Source: Bacteroidota bacterium (GTDB lineage Bacteria; Bacteroidota; Bacteroidia; Flavobacteriales; Flavobacteriaceae). Taken from it: a stretch of DNA of 64,000 nucleotides. The position numbers were made by a program, and so were the translations under genes. This document shows positions 34,574-43,934 of the stretch, piece after piece; position 1 is the first letter of the stretch; each line of letters opens with the position of its first letter. Location of the stretch: positions 81,288 to 145,287 of the forward strand of contig JAEXIT010000018.1 of assembly GCA_023446155.1 (NCBI GenBank). Direction: 5' to 3'. Under the pieces are notes generated by a model, which saw nothing but the letters and a program-made list of their open reading frames with translations, searched no databases and was not told the origin of the DNA.

Positions 34574-35308
34574 CTATCGTACCTGGTACACCAGTTTCAT
34601 CGTTATGTTAGCCGTTTTCTTTTTGGATGCGGTATTAAACGAACCACCCCAGGAATATTCTTCCGATGAATTTTGGGCAATGATCTGGAAAACACCCATA
34701 TCCGATTTTTTCAGATTACCCAACTTGGCATTGGCATTTTCGGCAATTTTCTGCGCGCGGGCATTGGCATCTTTTGTCGCCTCGGCAATCATTTCCAGTT
34801 TTAATTCTGCCAGTTTGGTATAATAATATTCCGGTGGATTGGAATACAATTCCACGCCAGAGTTGATCAATTCCGTTACCTCGCGGGAAATGCCTTCTAC
34901 TTTATCCACTTCCTTACTTTCGATTTGTACATTCTGGGAAAGTGAAAAACCGGTAAAAATCTGTTGGCGGGTATTACCATTGCTATCATAGGAATATTCG
35001 AAATCCTTATTGATGTTAACCGCCGAAAAAACAATATTACTTTCTGGAATCCCTTTTGAAATCAGATACGATTTAATAATCTCCCGATCTTTGTCGAGCG
35101 CTGCATAGGCTTCTCTTAGGTTCATATTCTTTTTGGAAAAAGAACTGCTCCATACAATCAGATCCGATACAAAATCTTTTTTACCAAGTCCGGTAACACT
35201 AATCGTGTCGTTGCTTTGGTTTCTGTTTTTAAAGGCGTTCGAAAATAGGAAAGCAGCCAGAACAACCGCTATTCCTATAATTAGGGAATTAACATTGTTT
35301 TTCATCAC
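34574..35308 (-). CDS. SIMPL (DUF541) domain protein
   Basis: A 244-residue protein with an N-terminal membrane anchor (LIIGIAVVLAAFLFSNAF) and a SIMPL/DUF541 periplasmic domain (ISVTGLGKKDF ... DANARAQKIAENANAKLGNL). The AxxKA-like repeat region near the C-terminus is typical. Cellular role in this group is not established. Convergent with queA and transcribed away from kynU. Confidence 0.85.
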   Translation of the reverse strand: MMKNNVNSLIIGIAVVLAAFLFSNAFKNRNQSNDTISVTGLGKKDFVSDLIVWSSSFSKKNMNLREAYAALDKDREIIKSYLISKGIPESNIVFSAVNINKDFEYSYDSNGNTRQQIFTGFSLSQNVQIESKEVDKVEGISREVTELINSGVELYSNPPEYYYTKLAELKLEMIAEATKDANARAQKIAENANAKLGNLKKSDMGVFQIIAQNSSEEYSWGGSFNTASKKKTANITMKLVYQVR

Positions 35309-35412
35309 TAAAAAATATTTAATTGTTATAAATGTATGAAATATCTGTATTGTAATAACAAACGCAAAAATTTATTTTTTCTTATTTTTACGCGAAACCA
35401 AAATAATAAACA

Positions 35413-36696
35413 ATGACATTTCAAAATACACGTGAATTTGCGAGACAGCTGGATGAAAAAGATGTATTGGCAAAGTATCGAAGCGAATTTATTTTTCCAA
35501 AGGTAAATGGTAAACAGGTAATCTATTTTACCGGTAATTCTTTGGGATTACAACCTAAAAGAACCAAAGCCTATGTGGATGAAATCATGGACGATTGGGG
35601 AAATCTTGCGGTAGAGGGTCATTTTTATGCCGACAAACCTTGGTGGGATTACCACGAGCGTTTTGCGGCGCCTTTAAGTACGGTGGTAGGAGCCAAACCA
35701 AGCGAGGTAACGGTGATGAATACCCTAACGGTGAATTTGCATTTGCTAATGGTGACGTTTTATCGTCCGACAGCCAAAAAATATAAAATCATTTGTGAAG
35801 AAAAAGCGTTTCCAAGTGATCAATATATGTTCCAAAGTCAGGTGCATTTTCATGGATTGGATCCGAAAGATACCATCGTGGAAATCAAACGCAGAGAAGG
35901 GGAACACAATATCCGTTTGGAAGATGTGTTGGCTAAGATCGATGAGGTAGGTGATGAGCTGGCTCTGGTGTTGATTGGTGGGGTGAATTATTATACCGGA
36001 CAGGTTTTTGATATGAAAACGATCACCGAAGCGGGTCATAAATATGGAGCGTATGTAGGTTGGGATCTGGCACACGCTGCCGGAAATATTAAATTACAGT
36101 TACACGACTGGAATGTCGATTTTGCGGCTTGGTGTAGTTATAAATATATGAACTCCGGACCGGGAAATGCTTCCGGTTGTTTTATCCACGAAATGCATCA
36201 TAACGATACCAGTTTGCCGCGTTTTGCCGGATGGTGGGGACATAATAAAGAGCGTCGTTTTAAAATGGAGCCGCAATTCGATCCGGTTCGCGGTGCCGAT
36301 GGGTGGCAAATCAGTAACTTACCGGTATTGTCGCTGGCGCCGTATTTGGCTTCTGTCGAAATGTTTGCCGAAGTAGGCATGGACAAGCTAATCGAAAAAA
36401 GAGATTTGTTAACCGCTTATCTGGAGTTTATTCTTCAGGAAGTGGATAAGGAAGTGGAAAGCGAATTCGAAGTGATCACACCGTCCGATCCGACGCAAAG
36501 AGCGTGTCAGTTGTCGGTGTTTTTACACGGAGAAGGAAGAGCACTTTTTGATTATCTGATGAAAAATGGCGTGATTACCGATTGGCGGGAACCGAATGTA
36601 ATCCGTTTGGCTCCGGTTCCGTTTTATTGTTCGTTTGAAGATATGTATGAATTCGGACAGATTTTACGCGAAGGAATTTTGAATAAAAGCAAATAG
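35413..36696 (+). CDS. kynU: Kynureninase
   Basis: A 427-residue PLP enzyme that cleaves kynurenine or 3-hydroxykynurenine. It has FTGNSLGLQPK near residue 37, DLAHAAGN at about 220, and the PLP lysine in SYKYMNSGPG at about 245. With kmo 1.6 kb downstream this is part of tryptophan breakdown, probably feeding NAD synthesis via 3-hydroxyanthranilate. Monocistronic with a following terminator. Confidence 0.95.
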   Translation: MTFQNTREFARQLDEKDVLAKYRSEFIFPKVNGKQVIYFTGNSLGLQPKRTKAYVDEIMDDWGNLAVEGHFYADKPWWDYHERFAAPLSTVVGAKPSEVTVMNTLTVNLHLLMVTFYRPTAKKYKIICEEKAFPSDQYMFQSQVHFHGLDPKDTIVEIKRREGEHNIRLEDVLAKIDEVGDELALVLIGGVNYYTGQVFDMKTITEAGHKYGAYVGWDLAHAAGNIKLQLHDWNVDFAAWCSYKYMNSGPGNASGCFIHEMHHNDTSLPRFAGWWGHNKERRFKMEPQFDPVRGADGWQISNLPVLSLAPYLASVEMFAEVGMDKLIEKRDLLTAYLEFILQEVDKEVESEFEVITPSDPTQRACQLSVFLHGEGRALFDYLMKNGVITDWREPNVIRLAPVPFYCSFEDMYEFGQILREGILNKSK

Positions 36697-36712
36697 ATAG
36701 AAATTATAAAAG

Positions 36713-36736
36713 GACCGGAAACACCGGTCTTTTTTT
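36713..36736 (+). terminator. kynU terminator
   Basis: GACCGG (36713-36718), loop AAACA, CCGGTC (36724-36729), then seven T's. Confidence 0.85.
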
Positions 36737-36768
36737 GGAATATTTTTTCTGAATTCTGCTAATGCGAC

Positions 36769-36776
36769 TATCTTTG
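36769..36776 (+). promoter_or_regulatory. Promoter -7 element of the arginase-family gene
   Basis: TATCTTTG is an exact TAnnTTTG, about 40 bases before the ATG at 36815. Confidence 0.55.
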
Positions 36777-36814
36777 TACACATTAGTTGTAAACGTACCA
36801 TTATAAAAAGTAAA

Positions 36815-37897
36815 ATGAACAAACAGCAAAAAATAGAAAGTTTTGATCCGTCACAACCGGGATTAGCCGATGCAAGTGTATTTGGATTACCCTTTACTGC
36901 CGAAGAAAGTGAAATTATAATTGTACCGGTGCCGTGGGAAGTTACCGTGAGCTACGGGGCTGGTGCTTCAGAAGGACCGGATGCGATTTTAGATGCTTCT
37001 TTTCAGGTGGATTTACAACATCAGGAGTTTCCGGAATTGTGGAAATTAGGAATATATATGGATGAAGCGCCGGAACATTGGGCGACGAATTCTGAAAAAT
37101 ATAAAAGTCTGGCGCAACCGATTATTGAAGCGTTGGAAGCAGGAGAAGATGTAGCAACATTCCCGGCTTTGCAATCGGATTTGGATAAGATCAATAAGGT
37201 GTGTAAAGACTTGAAAAACGAGGTGAAAGACCGTGTTCTACATTGGATGAAACAAGGTAAAAAAGTGGTTTTGCTTGGTGGTGATCACAGTACGCCGCTA
37301 GGGTATTACGAAGCCTTGGCGTCACAACACGAAAGTTTCGGAATTCTACATTTGGATGCGCATATGGATTTGCGAATTGCTTACGAAGGGTTTACCTATT
37401 CGCATGCCTCGATTATGTACAATACATTGCAAATTCCACAGGTTTCCAAAATTGTTCAGGTTGGTATCCGCGATTTCTGCGAACAGGAAGTGGAAGTGGC
37501 TCAGAAAGAAGGAAACCGCGTATTGGTGCATACCGATATGGACTTAAAAGCCGAAACGTTTGAAGGAAAAACCTGGGCGCAACAATGTGATGACATCATC
37601 GCATCTTTACCGGAAAAAGTATGTATTTCTTTTGATATCGACGGAATGTATCCATGGTATTGCCCGAATACGGGAACACCGGTGCCGGGAGGATTTTCGT
37701 TTGAACAAGCGGCCTATTTATTAAGCCGATTGGCAGAAACCAACAAAGAAATTATTGGTTTTGACTTGGTGGAAGTCGCTCCGGGCGATGACGACTGGGA
37801 CGGAAATGTTGGCGCAAGAATGTTGTTCCATATGTGTGGTGTTTTGGCCAAATCGCAAAAGCTAAACGTCGGACAAAAAATAAAATTCAATCGATAA
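36815..37897 (+). CDS. Arginase/agmatinase-family hydrolase between kynU and kmo
   Basis: A 360-residue ureohydrolase-fold protein with the binuclear metal motifs GGDHS (about 155), LDAHMDLR (about 180) and SFDIDGMYP...TGTPVPGG (about 273-292). It is longer than typical agmatinase (~300), with an insertion of about 60 residues before GGDHS. Family members hydrolyse guanidino or formimino C-N bonds. Sitting between kynU and kmo, it might instead serve this pathway, for example on N-formylkynurenine, but that is speculation. Substrate residues cannot be assigned by eye. Confidence 0.85.
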   Translation: MNKQQKIESFDPSQPGLADASVFGLPFTAEESEIIIVPVPWEVTVSYGAGASEGPDAILDASFQVDLQHQEFPELWKLGIYMDEAPEHWATNSEKYKSLAQPIIEALEAGEDVATFPALQSDLDKINKVCKDLKNEVKDRVLHWMKQGKKVVLLGGDHSTPLGYYEALASQHESFGILHLDAHMDLRIAYEGFTYSHASIMYNTLQIPQVSKIVQVGIRDFCEQEVEVAQKEGNRVLVHTDMDLKAETFEGKTWAQQCDDIIASLPEKVCISFDIDGMYPWYCPNTGTPVPGGFSFEQAAYLLSRLAETNKEIIGFDLVEVAPGDDDWDGNVGARMLFHMCGVLAKSQKLNVGQKIKFNR

Positions 37898-37927
37898 AAA
37901 AATCCCCATTCGGGGATTTTTTGTTTT
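37898..37927. terminator. Bidirectional terminator after the arginase-family gene
   Basis: AAAAATCCCC (37898-37907), loop ATTC, GGGGATTTTT (37912-37921), flanked by A's and T's. It also ends the small minus-strand gene. Confidence 0.9.
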
Positions 37928-38085
37928 TATAGTTTTCTGCCGGTTGCCAATCGGTATAAAATACCAATAACAGCCAGTATTAATAAAATATGAATGAAAC
38001 TGCCAACAGCTTCCCGGAAACCGAAATAACCAACCAGCCATCCCAGTAGTAAGATAACTACAATTAACCAGACTAAATCTTTCAT
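37927..38085 (-). CDS. Small membrane protein, lmo0937/DUF5670-like (52 aa)
   Basis: A 52-codon ORF reading on the minus strand from ATG at 38085: MKDLVWLIVVILLLGWLVGY, then FGFREAVGSFIHILLILAVI, then GILYRLATGRKL. Two membrane segments separated by a short polar turn are characteristic of the lmo0937-type small membrane proteins common in Bacteroidota. Function unknown; often stress-linked. It ends at the shared terminator. The 223 bp to kmo hold no further gene. Confidence 0.82.
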   Translation of the reverse strand: MKDLVWLIVVILLLGWLVGYFGFREAVGSFIHILLILAVIGILYRLATGRKL

Positions 38086-38308
38086 AATAAATAGTTTTTT
38101 AAGTTGTTACCTTAAAAATAGCACTATTTATTTGGAAATGTTTAAAAATTAATAAAAAATTAAGGTTCCTGTTATTTTTTAAAAGGTTTTGAGAAGTGCT
38201 GAAATTCAGGCTTTCGACAAAAGTGAAAAATATGATAAAATCAGTATAAAACGGCTGTCGTTCTTTATTTATTAAGTATTTTTACGCCAATTATTTACAA
38301 CAGATTTC

Positions 38309-39658
38309 ATGCAAACGCAGCAACGTATAGCCATTGTTGGCTCAGGCTTAGTCGGAACATTATTGGGAATATATCTGAGAAAAGCAGGACATGTCGTTCA
38401 TGTTTACGATAGAAGCCCGGATGTTCGGAAAATAGCCTTTTCTGGCCGATCGATTAATTTGGCGATGTCACACAGAGGTTGGAAAGCACTGGATGGCGCA
38501 GGAATAGGAGATCGGATTCGGGAAGTTGCCATTCCGATGGATAAAAGAGCGATACATCTGGTGGATAAAGAGCTGATGTATCAACCTTATGGGATTGAGG
38601 GTGAAAGTATCTACTCGATTTCCAGAGGCGGATTAAACCGTTTGATGCTAACACTTGCTGAGGAAGTAGGCGTGGAATTCTTTTTTGAAAAGAAAATCTG
38701 GGATGTAACACTGGCCGATGCGACACTTCATATCGGCGAAACCGAAAAAGGAGCCTGGGAAGAGCTGAAATACGATAAAGTTTTTGGTGCCGATGGGGCT
38801 TTTTCGAGAGTACGCCACCGTATGCAACGTCAAAACCGTTTTGATTATTCACAGGATTTTCTCGATACAGGGTATAAAGAACTCAACATACCCGCCAATG
38901 CAGACGGAACCCATAAACTGGATAAAAACTCGTTTCACATATGGCCGCGTGGCGCTTTTATGTTGATCGCTTTGCCTAATATGGACGGGAGCTTTACCTG
39001 TACGTTGTTTATGCCATTCGAAGGTGAAAATTCCTTTGAAGCATTACACGATAGGGAAGCGGTGGAAGGATTTTTTCAACAATATTTCCCGGATACTTTA
39101 CAGGTGATTCCGGAATTGGTAAATGACTTCTTTAAAAATCCAACCAGTTCGTTGGTGACGATGCGTTGTTATCCATGGACGTATGGCGATAAAGTAGCGT
39201 TAATCGGTGATGCGGCCCATGCTATTGTCCCTTTTTACGGACAAGGGATGAATGCCGGTTTTGAAGATATTAGCTGTCTGGCCGGATTGATGGAGCAGTT
39301 TGGCGACGATTGGGAGACTATTTTTAAAGAATATCAGGTCATTCGAAAGCCAAATGCAGATGCCATTGCAGAATTGTCGTACCGCAATTTTATGGAAATG
39401 AGTACGAAAACAGCCGATGAAAAATTCCTGTTGCAAAAGAAAATCGAAAAGTGGTTTGCGTTAAAACATCCGGAAAAATGGTTGCCATTATACGATAGGG
39501 TAACATTTAGTTACCGCCCTTATTCGGAGGCGCTGGCGATTGGAAATCATCAGAATGCAATCATGGAGCAGATCATGAAAATTCCAGGTATCGAAACGCA
39601 ATGGGAAACCGAAGAAGTGGAAAAGAAAATTTTAGAACTGTTACAACAGTCGGAATAA
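38309..39658 (+). CDS. kmo: Kynurenine 3-monooxygenase
   Basis: A 449-residue FAD monooxygenase. The FAD loop IAIVGSGLVGTLLG is at the N-terminus, with GADGAFSRVR at about 160 and ALIGDAAHAIVPFYGQGMNAGFED at about 300. The latter is the KMO-type second FAD motif. It hydroxylates kynurenine, the substrate class of KynU nearby. The next gene is convergent. Confidence 0.95.
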   Translation: MQTQQRIAIVGSGLVGTLLGIYLRKAGHVVHVYDRSPDVRKIAFSGRSINLAMSHRGWKALDGAGIGDRIREVAIPMDKRAIHLVDKELMYQPYGIEGESIYSISRGGLNRLMLTLAEEVGVEFFFEKKIWDVTLADATLHIGETEKGAWEELKYDKVFGADGAFSRVRHRMQRQNRFDYSQDFLDTGYKELNIPANADGTHKLDKNSFHIWPRGAFMLIALPNMDGSFTCTLFMPFEGENSFEALHDREAVEGFFQQYFPDTLQVIPELVNDFFKNPTSSLVTMRCYPWTYGDKVALIGDAAHAIVPFYGQGMNAGFEDISCLAGLMEQFGDDWETIFKEYQVIRKPNADAIAELSYRNFMEMSTKTADEKFLLQKKIEKWFALKHPEKWLPLYDRVTFSYRPYSEALAIGNHQNAIMEQIMKIPGIETQWETEEVEKKILELLQQSE

Positions 39659-39690
39659 AAAAAGGGTTGCTTTGTAAAGCAACCCTTTTT
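39659..39690. terminator. kmo terminator (bidirectional)
   Basis: AAAAAGGGTTGCTTT (39659-39673), GT, AAAGCAACCCTTTTT (39676-39690): a perfect 15-bp stem that can serve both kmo and the convergent cupin gene. Confidence 0.9.
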
Positions 39691-39751
39691 TACACCTGAC
39701 AGGTTTCCAAAACCTGTCAGGTGTAAGCTTAAGGAGTTCCCGTCAGGTGTA
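39691..39751. repeat. Palindromic repeat copy B plus a half copy
   Basis: TACACCTGACAGGTTT (39691-39706), loop CCA, AAACCTGTCAGGTGTA (39710-39725), a perfect 16-bp stem. A half copy CGTCAGGTGTA follows at 39741-39751. Same element as at 15846 and 63701. Confidence 0.9.
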
Positions 39752-39757
39752 AATTCG

Positions 39758-40120
39758 TTATTCTTCGCGATGAACGGCTTCGATCGTAAATGCCGGTAGA
39801 CAAACCGAAAGATATTCGCAAGCTTCGTCAAACGGATTGGAATATTGGATTCGGGCATTTTTTTCGATTCGTATCGATTGGCCGGCTTCGAGAACAATCG
39901 TGTCATCTTCGATGATAAATTGTTTTTTACCTTTAATGATGTAGGTGTATTCGTCGAATTCCGGTGTTTGGAACGGTTCGCTCCAATGGGGCGGCGCAAT
40001 CATACGGGCGATCGAAATTTCGGTATTCCCGGTGGCGATTTTGCCGTGATGCTCTTCGATATGTTTACCATCTGTAGTGGGTACTATAAACGGGGTATTT
40101 TGGATTTGATATTTTTTCAT
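39758..40120 (-). CDS. Cupin-domain protein
   Basis: A 120-residue single-domain cupin (HWSEPFQTPEFDEYTYIIKGKKQFIIEDD, in two parts, and LEAGQSIRIEKNARIQY). The His/Glu metal ligands are only partly visible, so enzyme or sensor role is open. Last of a three-gene minus-strand operon after herA-like and DMT genes, 6 bp after the DMT gene. Confidence 0.82.
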   Translation of the reverse strand: MKKYQIQNTPFIVPTTDGKHIEEHHGKIATGNTEISIARMIAPPHWSEPFQTPEFDEYTYIIKGKKQFIIEDDTIVLEAGQSIRIEKNARIQYSNPFDEACEYLSVCLPAFTIEAVHREE

Positions 40121-40126
40121 AATCGG

Positions 40127-40495
40127 TTATTTTTTAAAGATAAAGTAAACGGCCAGTATCAGAAAGCAAAAACCAACAGCATGGTTCCAGCGGAATGTTT
40201 CGTTTTTAAAGAAAAGCAGGGAGAAAATTACGAATATGACGAGTGTAATGACCTCCTGAATCACTTTTAATTGCATCAGACTAAATGGTCCGCCGTTGCC
40301 CTGAAAGCCTATTTTATTGGCCGGAACCTGGAACATATATTCAAAAAGTGCCAATCCCCAACTGATCAATACAATAGTGATGAGTCCGGCATTTTCAAAC
40401 CATTTTAATTCTTTAAACTTTAAATGACCATACCAGGCCAGTGTCATAAAAATATTCGAGAGGATTAATAATCCAATAGTGAGATAACCTTTCAT
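40127..40495 (-). CDS. DMT-family small membrane protein (DUF486)
   Basis: A 122-residue protein with four hydrophobic segments and the DUF486 hallmark FMTLAWYGHLKF. It also has FEYMFQVPANKIG and QLKVIQEVITL. The family is related to drug/metabolite transporters; substrate unknown. It lies 3 bp after the herA-like gene. Confidence 0.88.
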   Translation of the reverse strand: MKGYLTIGLLILSNIFMTLAWYGHLKFKELKWFENAGLITIVLISWGLALFEYMFQVPANKIGFQGNGGPFSLMQLKVIQEVITLVIFVIFSLLFFKNETFRWNHAVGFCFLILAVYFIFKK

Positions 40496-40498
40496 GTG

Positions 40499-42016
40499 TT
40501 ATTTATTAAGTATTTTGGAAAGGATGCCAAAAGCACCTCGGATAAAAGTGGCGCTCGTCAGTACTTTTACGATTGGATTCATGGCTGAACTTTGGCGTGG
40601 TGCGGAACTTTTTGCTTCTTTTTCCTCAACTTTTCGTTGTTGTTCCTGAGCAGCGGCTTCCTGTGCACTTTCGATTTTTTTATTCAGAATTTCGTAAGCA
40701 CTTTCGCGATCGATGGTCTCTTGGTATTTTTTAACCAACTTCGAATTGTTGTTGATGGAATCGATCTCGCTTTGGGTTAAAATGTCCATGCGACTCATGG
40801 GTGCGCGCATCATACAAGCGGCCAAAGGTGTTGGAATTCCTTTTTCGTTTAATGCGGTGACCAAAGCTTCACCAATTCCCAATTGAGTGATCACTTCGTC
40901 GGTTTTGTAAAACTCGGAAAGTGGATAGTTTTCCGCGGTCATCTTGATTGCTTTTCGGTCGTTTGCGGTAAAAGCGCGTAAGGCATGCTGTATTTTAAGA
41001 CCTAATTGTGCCAGTACCCCATTGGGAACATCCGTTGGGTTTTGCGTGATAAAGTAAATCCCAATGCCTTTGGAGCGGATTAGTTTTACAATCGTTTCAA
41101 TCTGATCCAATAAGGCTTTGCTGGCCTGATCAAATATTAAGTGGGCTTCGTCTATAAAGATCACCAGTTCCGGACGTCCGCTATCGCCTTGCTCCGGCAT
41201 CTGACTGTAGATTTCGGCTAGCAAACAAAGCATAAAAGTAGAAAAAAGTTTGGGCTTGTCTTGTATATCGGTAAGTCGGATGATATTGATATAGCCGTTT
41301 CCGTTACTGTCGATACGCATCAAATCGTCGATTTCAAAAGACAATTCCCCAAAGAAAATATCGGCACCCTGTTGTTCCAATTCAATGATTTTTCGCAAAA
41401 TGGAACCTGTAGAGGCCGTTGAAATCCGACCGTATTCTTTTTCAAATTCGGCTTTCCCTTCTTCGGTCGCATATTGTAATAGCTTTTTAAAATCTTTCAG
41501 ATCCAATAACGGAATTTGATGATCATCACAATATTTGAAAATAACCGAAACAACGCCGCTTTGGGTGTCGTTTAAGTCGAGAATACGGGAAAAGAGTACC
41601 GGACCGAATTCGGAAACCGTTGCCCGTAAACGAACACCGTCTTGTTTGGATAAGGTCAGCAATTCTACTGGAAACGCTTTGGTTTCGTATGGGATGCCCA
41701 TTTTTTCATGGCGTTCGGTAATAAAAGGTTTTACCTCGCCGGGCATAGCGATACCACTAAAGTCACCTTTGATATCCATCATCACAACGGGGATTCCGTT
41801 TTGGGATAACTGTTCGGACAGCACCTGAATGGTTTTGGTTTTTCCGGTTCCGGTGGCGCCGGCAATCAATCCGTGGCGGTTGATGGTTTTTAACGGGATT
41901 TTGATCAATGCATTCGGAACGGCTTCTCCGTTTAGAAGGGCGCCCCCCAGGATAATATGTTCTCCTTTACAGTCGTATCCTGTACGTATCGACTCTGAAA
42001 ATTTGGTAGCTGTCAT
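40499..42016 (-). CDS. HerA-like/DUF853 ATPase
   Basis: A 505-residue P-loop ATPase of the DUF853 family from the ATG at 42016; the frame is open to 42082 but the extra 22 residues are unlike the family. Walker A GATGTGKTKTIQ at about 55, Walker B LVIFIDEAHLIFDQ at about 285, and a sensor/arginine region ITQNPTDVPNGVLAQLG. Related to HerA/FtsK-type helicases; a role in DNA processing is inferred only from fold. First gene of the herA-like-DMT-cupin operon. Confidence 0.87.
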   Translation of the reverse strand: MTATKFSESIRTGYDCKGEHIILGGALLNGEAVPNALIKIPLKTINRHGLIAGATGTGKTKTIQVLSEQLSQNGIPVVMMDIKGDFSGIAMPGEVKPFITERHEKMGIPYETKAFPVELLTLSKQDGVRLRATVSEFGPVLFSRILDLNDTQSGVVSVIFKYCDDHQIPLLDLKDFKKLLQYATEEGKAEFEKEYGRISTASTGSILRKIIELEQQGADIFFGELSFEIDDLMRIDSNGNGYINIIRLTDIQDKPKLFSTFMLCLLAEIYSQMPEQGDSGRPELVIFIDEAHLIFDQASKALLDQIETIVKLIRSKGIGIYFITQNPTDVPNGVLAQLGLKIQHALRAFTANDRKAIKMTAENYPLSEFYKTDEVITQLGIGEALVTALNEKGIPTPLAACMMRAPMSRMDILTQSEIDSINNNSKLVKKYQETIDRESAYEILNKKIESAQEAAAQEQQRKVEEKEAKSSAPRQSSAMNPIVKVLTSATFIRGAFGILSKILNK

Positions 42017-42297
42017 ATTGATTGTAGCAATAATATTACGAAATGGACTTAATACAAATATACAAAACCATTTTGTTCTCATTTGTGGCTTTGTGATGAT
42101 GAAATTACGGCTTTATTATAAAAAATAGTAAAAGATAACGATACTAAAAGAATAATAGTAACAATAAAGCGTTATTAATTTAAAGTTATGTTAATAGTAG
42201 TCTGGAAATTTAAAAAGAAAAGTATACTCATTGTTAAATAATTTGTTGAACGGACTGAAAAAAAATGCTTTTTATTTTTTTATTTACTCTAAAAACA

Positions 42298-42305
42298 TAA
42301 ATTTG
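42298..42305 (+). promoter_or_regulatory. Promoter -7 element of the exbB-tonB cluster
   Basis: TAAATTTG is an exact TAnnTTTG, about 78 bases before the exbB ATG. The rest of the 367-bp gap (42017-42383) is AT-rich with no gene or hairpin that I can support. Confidence 0.6.
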
Positions 42306-42383
42306 CGAATCTTATAAGGCGAGAATATTCATTTTGTAAGAAGGTAGTTATAATAAAATCAAAAAACTAAAAATTAAAAAAAA

Positions 42384-43220
42384 ATGACAAAAGTATCTAA
42401 CGAAAATGTTGGGAAGGGAGCTAGCTCTAACGGATCAAGTTTATTTGCAGGTTTCGCTATCGTAATCTGTGTTGTAATCGGAATTTTGATTTGGAAATTC
42501 GTAATGGGTCATCCATCAAACTTTGTTAACGGAGATCCTAACGGTCACCCACTACCAGGAAACTATCTAGGAATGGTTTACAAAGGTGGATTTATCGTTC
42601 CTGTGTTAATGGGATTGTTTTTGATGACTGTAGTATTTTCAATCGAGCGTTTCTTCGTTATCTCTAAAGCAGCTGGTAAAGGAAATGTTGAAGCTTTCGT
42701 TAAAAATGTACAAGGGTTAATCAACCAAGGTAAAATCGAAGAAGCTATCGCTGAGTGTGATACACAAAAAGGTTCAGTTGCTAACGTAGTTAGAGCTGGT
42801 TTAACTAAATACCAAGAGGTTAAAAAAGAAGGATTTGACAGTGAAAAAGCTACTGAAACAATCCAGAAAGAAATCGAAGAAGCTACTTCATTGGAAATGC
42901 CAATGTTGGAGAAAAACTTAACAATCATCGCGACTTTAGTATCTATCGGTACGTTAATGGGTCTATTAGGAACTGTATCGGGTATGATTAAAGCGTTCTC
43001 TGGATTAGCTGCAGCAGGTGCACCGGATCAGGCGGCATTAGCAACAGGTATCTCTGAGGCACTTATCAACACGGCTACTGGTATCGGTACGTCTACTTTA
43101 GCGATTATCTCTTACAATATCTTTACATCTAAGATTGATAAATTAACTTACTCTATCGACGAGGCTGGTTTTGCAATCACGCAAACTTACAGACGTTTCA
43201 AAGCGCGTAACAACGCATAA
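42384..43220 (+). CDS. exbB: MotA/TolQ/ExbB proton channel protein
   Basis: A 278-residue inner-membrane protein with an N-terminal hydrophobic segment (about 20-45) and the ExbB channel region LEKNLTIIATLVSIGTLMGLLGTVSGMIKAF at about 175-205 (in two parts). It energises the TonB protein encoded three genes downstream, using the proton gradient. Codon use is like that of highly expressed genes (regular AAC, GGT, GTT). Confidence 0.92.
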   Translation: MTKVSNENVGKGASSNGSSLFAGFAIVICVVIGILIWKFVMGHPSNFVNGDPNGHPLPGNYLGMVYKGGFIVPVLMGLFLMTVVFSIERFFVISKAAGKGNVEAFVKNVQGLINQGKIEEAIAECDTQKGSVANVVRAGLTKYQEVKKEGFDSEKATETIQKEIEEATSLEMPMLEKNLTIIATLVSIGTLMGLLGTVSGMIKAFSGLAAAGAPDQAALATGISEALINTATGIGTSTLAIISYNIFTSKIDKLTYSIDEAGFAITQTYRRFKARNNA

Positions 43221-43299
43221 TTGAGTAAAGAGTTAATTTAATAATCAGTTGCAGTGAAAAGGTCAATTGTTTTGACTGCAATTATAATTCTAATAGAGA

Positions 43300-43914
43300 A
43301 TGGCTAAAGCAAAAATGAAAAAGAAGAGCACTAGGATCGACATGACCGCGATGTGTGACGTGGCGTTCCTACTCTTGTCTTTCTTTGTAATGACATCTAC
43401 AGCAAAGCTTCCTGAGCCACTTCCGGTAGATACGCCTGCTTCTACGGTACAAACGAAATTGCCGGATTCTGATTTGGCAACCATCACCGTAGGTAAGGAA
43501 AAAGTATTCTTCGGGGTAGTAGGTAAGGATATCAGAATTCTGACTTTGGAAAAGATAGGTGAAAAATACAATGTGAATTTTACTGACGAAGAAAAAAAGA
43601 AGTTTTCACTTGTAGATGGTTTTGGTGTACCAGTGGGTGGTTTAAAGCAATTATTGGCTTTAACCGGAGAAGAGCGTAATAAAGAAGGTCTTCAACCTGG
43701 TATTCCGTATGATTCGACCGACAATCAATTAAGAGAATGGTTACTTGCAGCCCGTTTAGCTACAAAAGAGTTAAACAATGCCGAGCTTAAGATTGCTATC
43801 AAAGGAGATGCGAAAGAAGAATATCCAACCGTGAAAAAGGTAATCGATATTCTACAAGATCAGAAAGTAAACAAGTTTTTCTTGGTTACCGGTTTGAGAA
43901 GCGAAGATTTTTAA
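43300..43914 (+). CDS. exbD: ExbD/TolR-family protein 1
   Basis: A 204-residue protein with one N-terminal membrane segment (RIDMTAMCDVAFLLLSFFVMTS; the Asp in the membrane segment is the proton-pathway residue) and a periplasmic domain longer than in classical ExbD. Followed by a second ExbD 20 bp later. Two different ExbD proteins are usual for Bacteroidota. Confidence 0.9.
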   Translation: MAKAKMKKKSTRIDMTAMCDVAFLLLSFFVMTSTAKLPEPLPVDTPASTVQTKLPDSDLATITVGKEKVFFGVVGKDIRILTLEKIGEKYNVNFTDEEKKKFSLVDGFGVPVGGLKQLLALTGEERNKEGLQPGIPYDSTDNQLREWLLAARLATKELNNAELKIAIKGDAKEEYPTVKKVIDILQDQKVNKFFLVTGLRSEDF

Positions 43915-43934
43915 TTTAAAAAGAAACTGTAGAA

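Noticed and set aside
34569..34823. Plus-strand ORF opposite the SIMPL gene
   Set aside because: The opposite strand carries a complete SIMPL-family protein with a membrane anchor; this frame is its shadow.
37346..37547. ORFs on both strands within the arginase-family gene
   Set aside because: They overlap the metal-binding region of a well-supported gene and have no features of their own.
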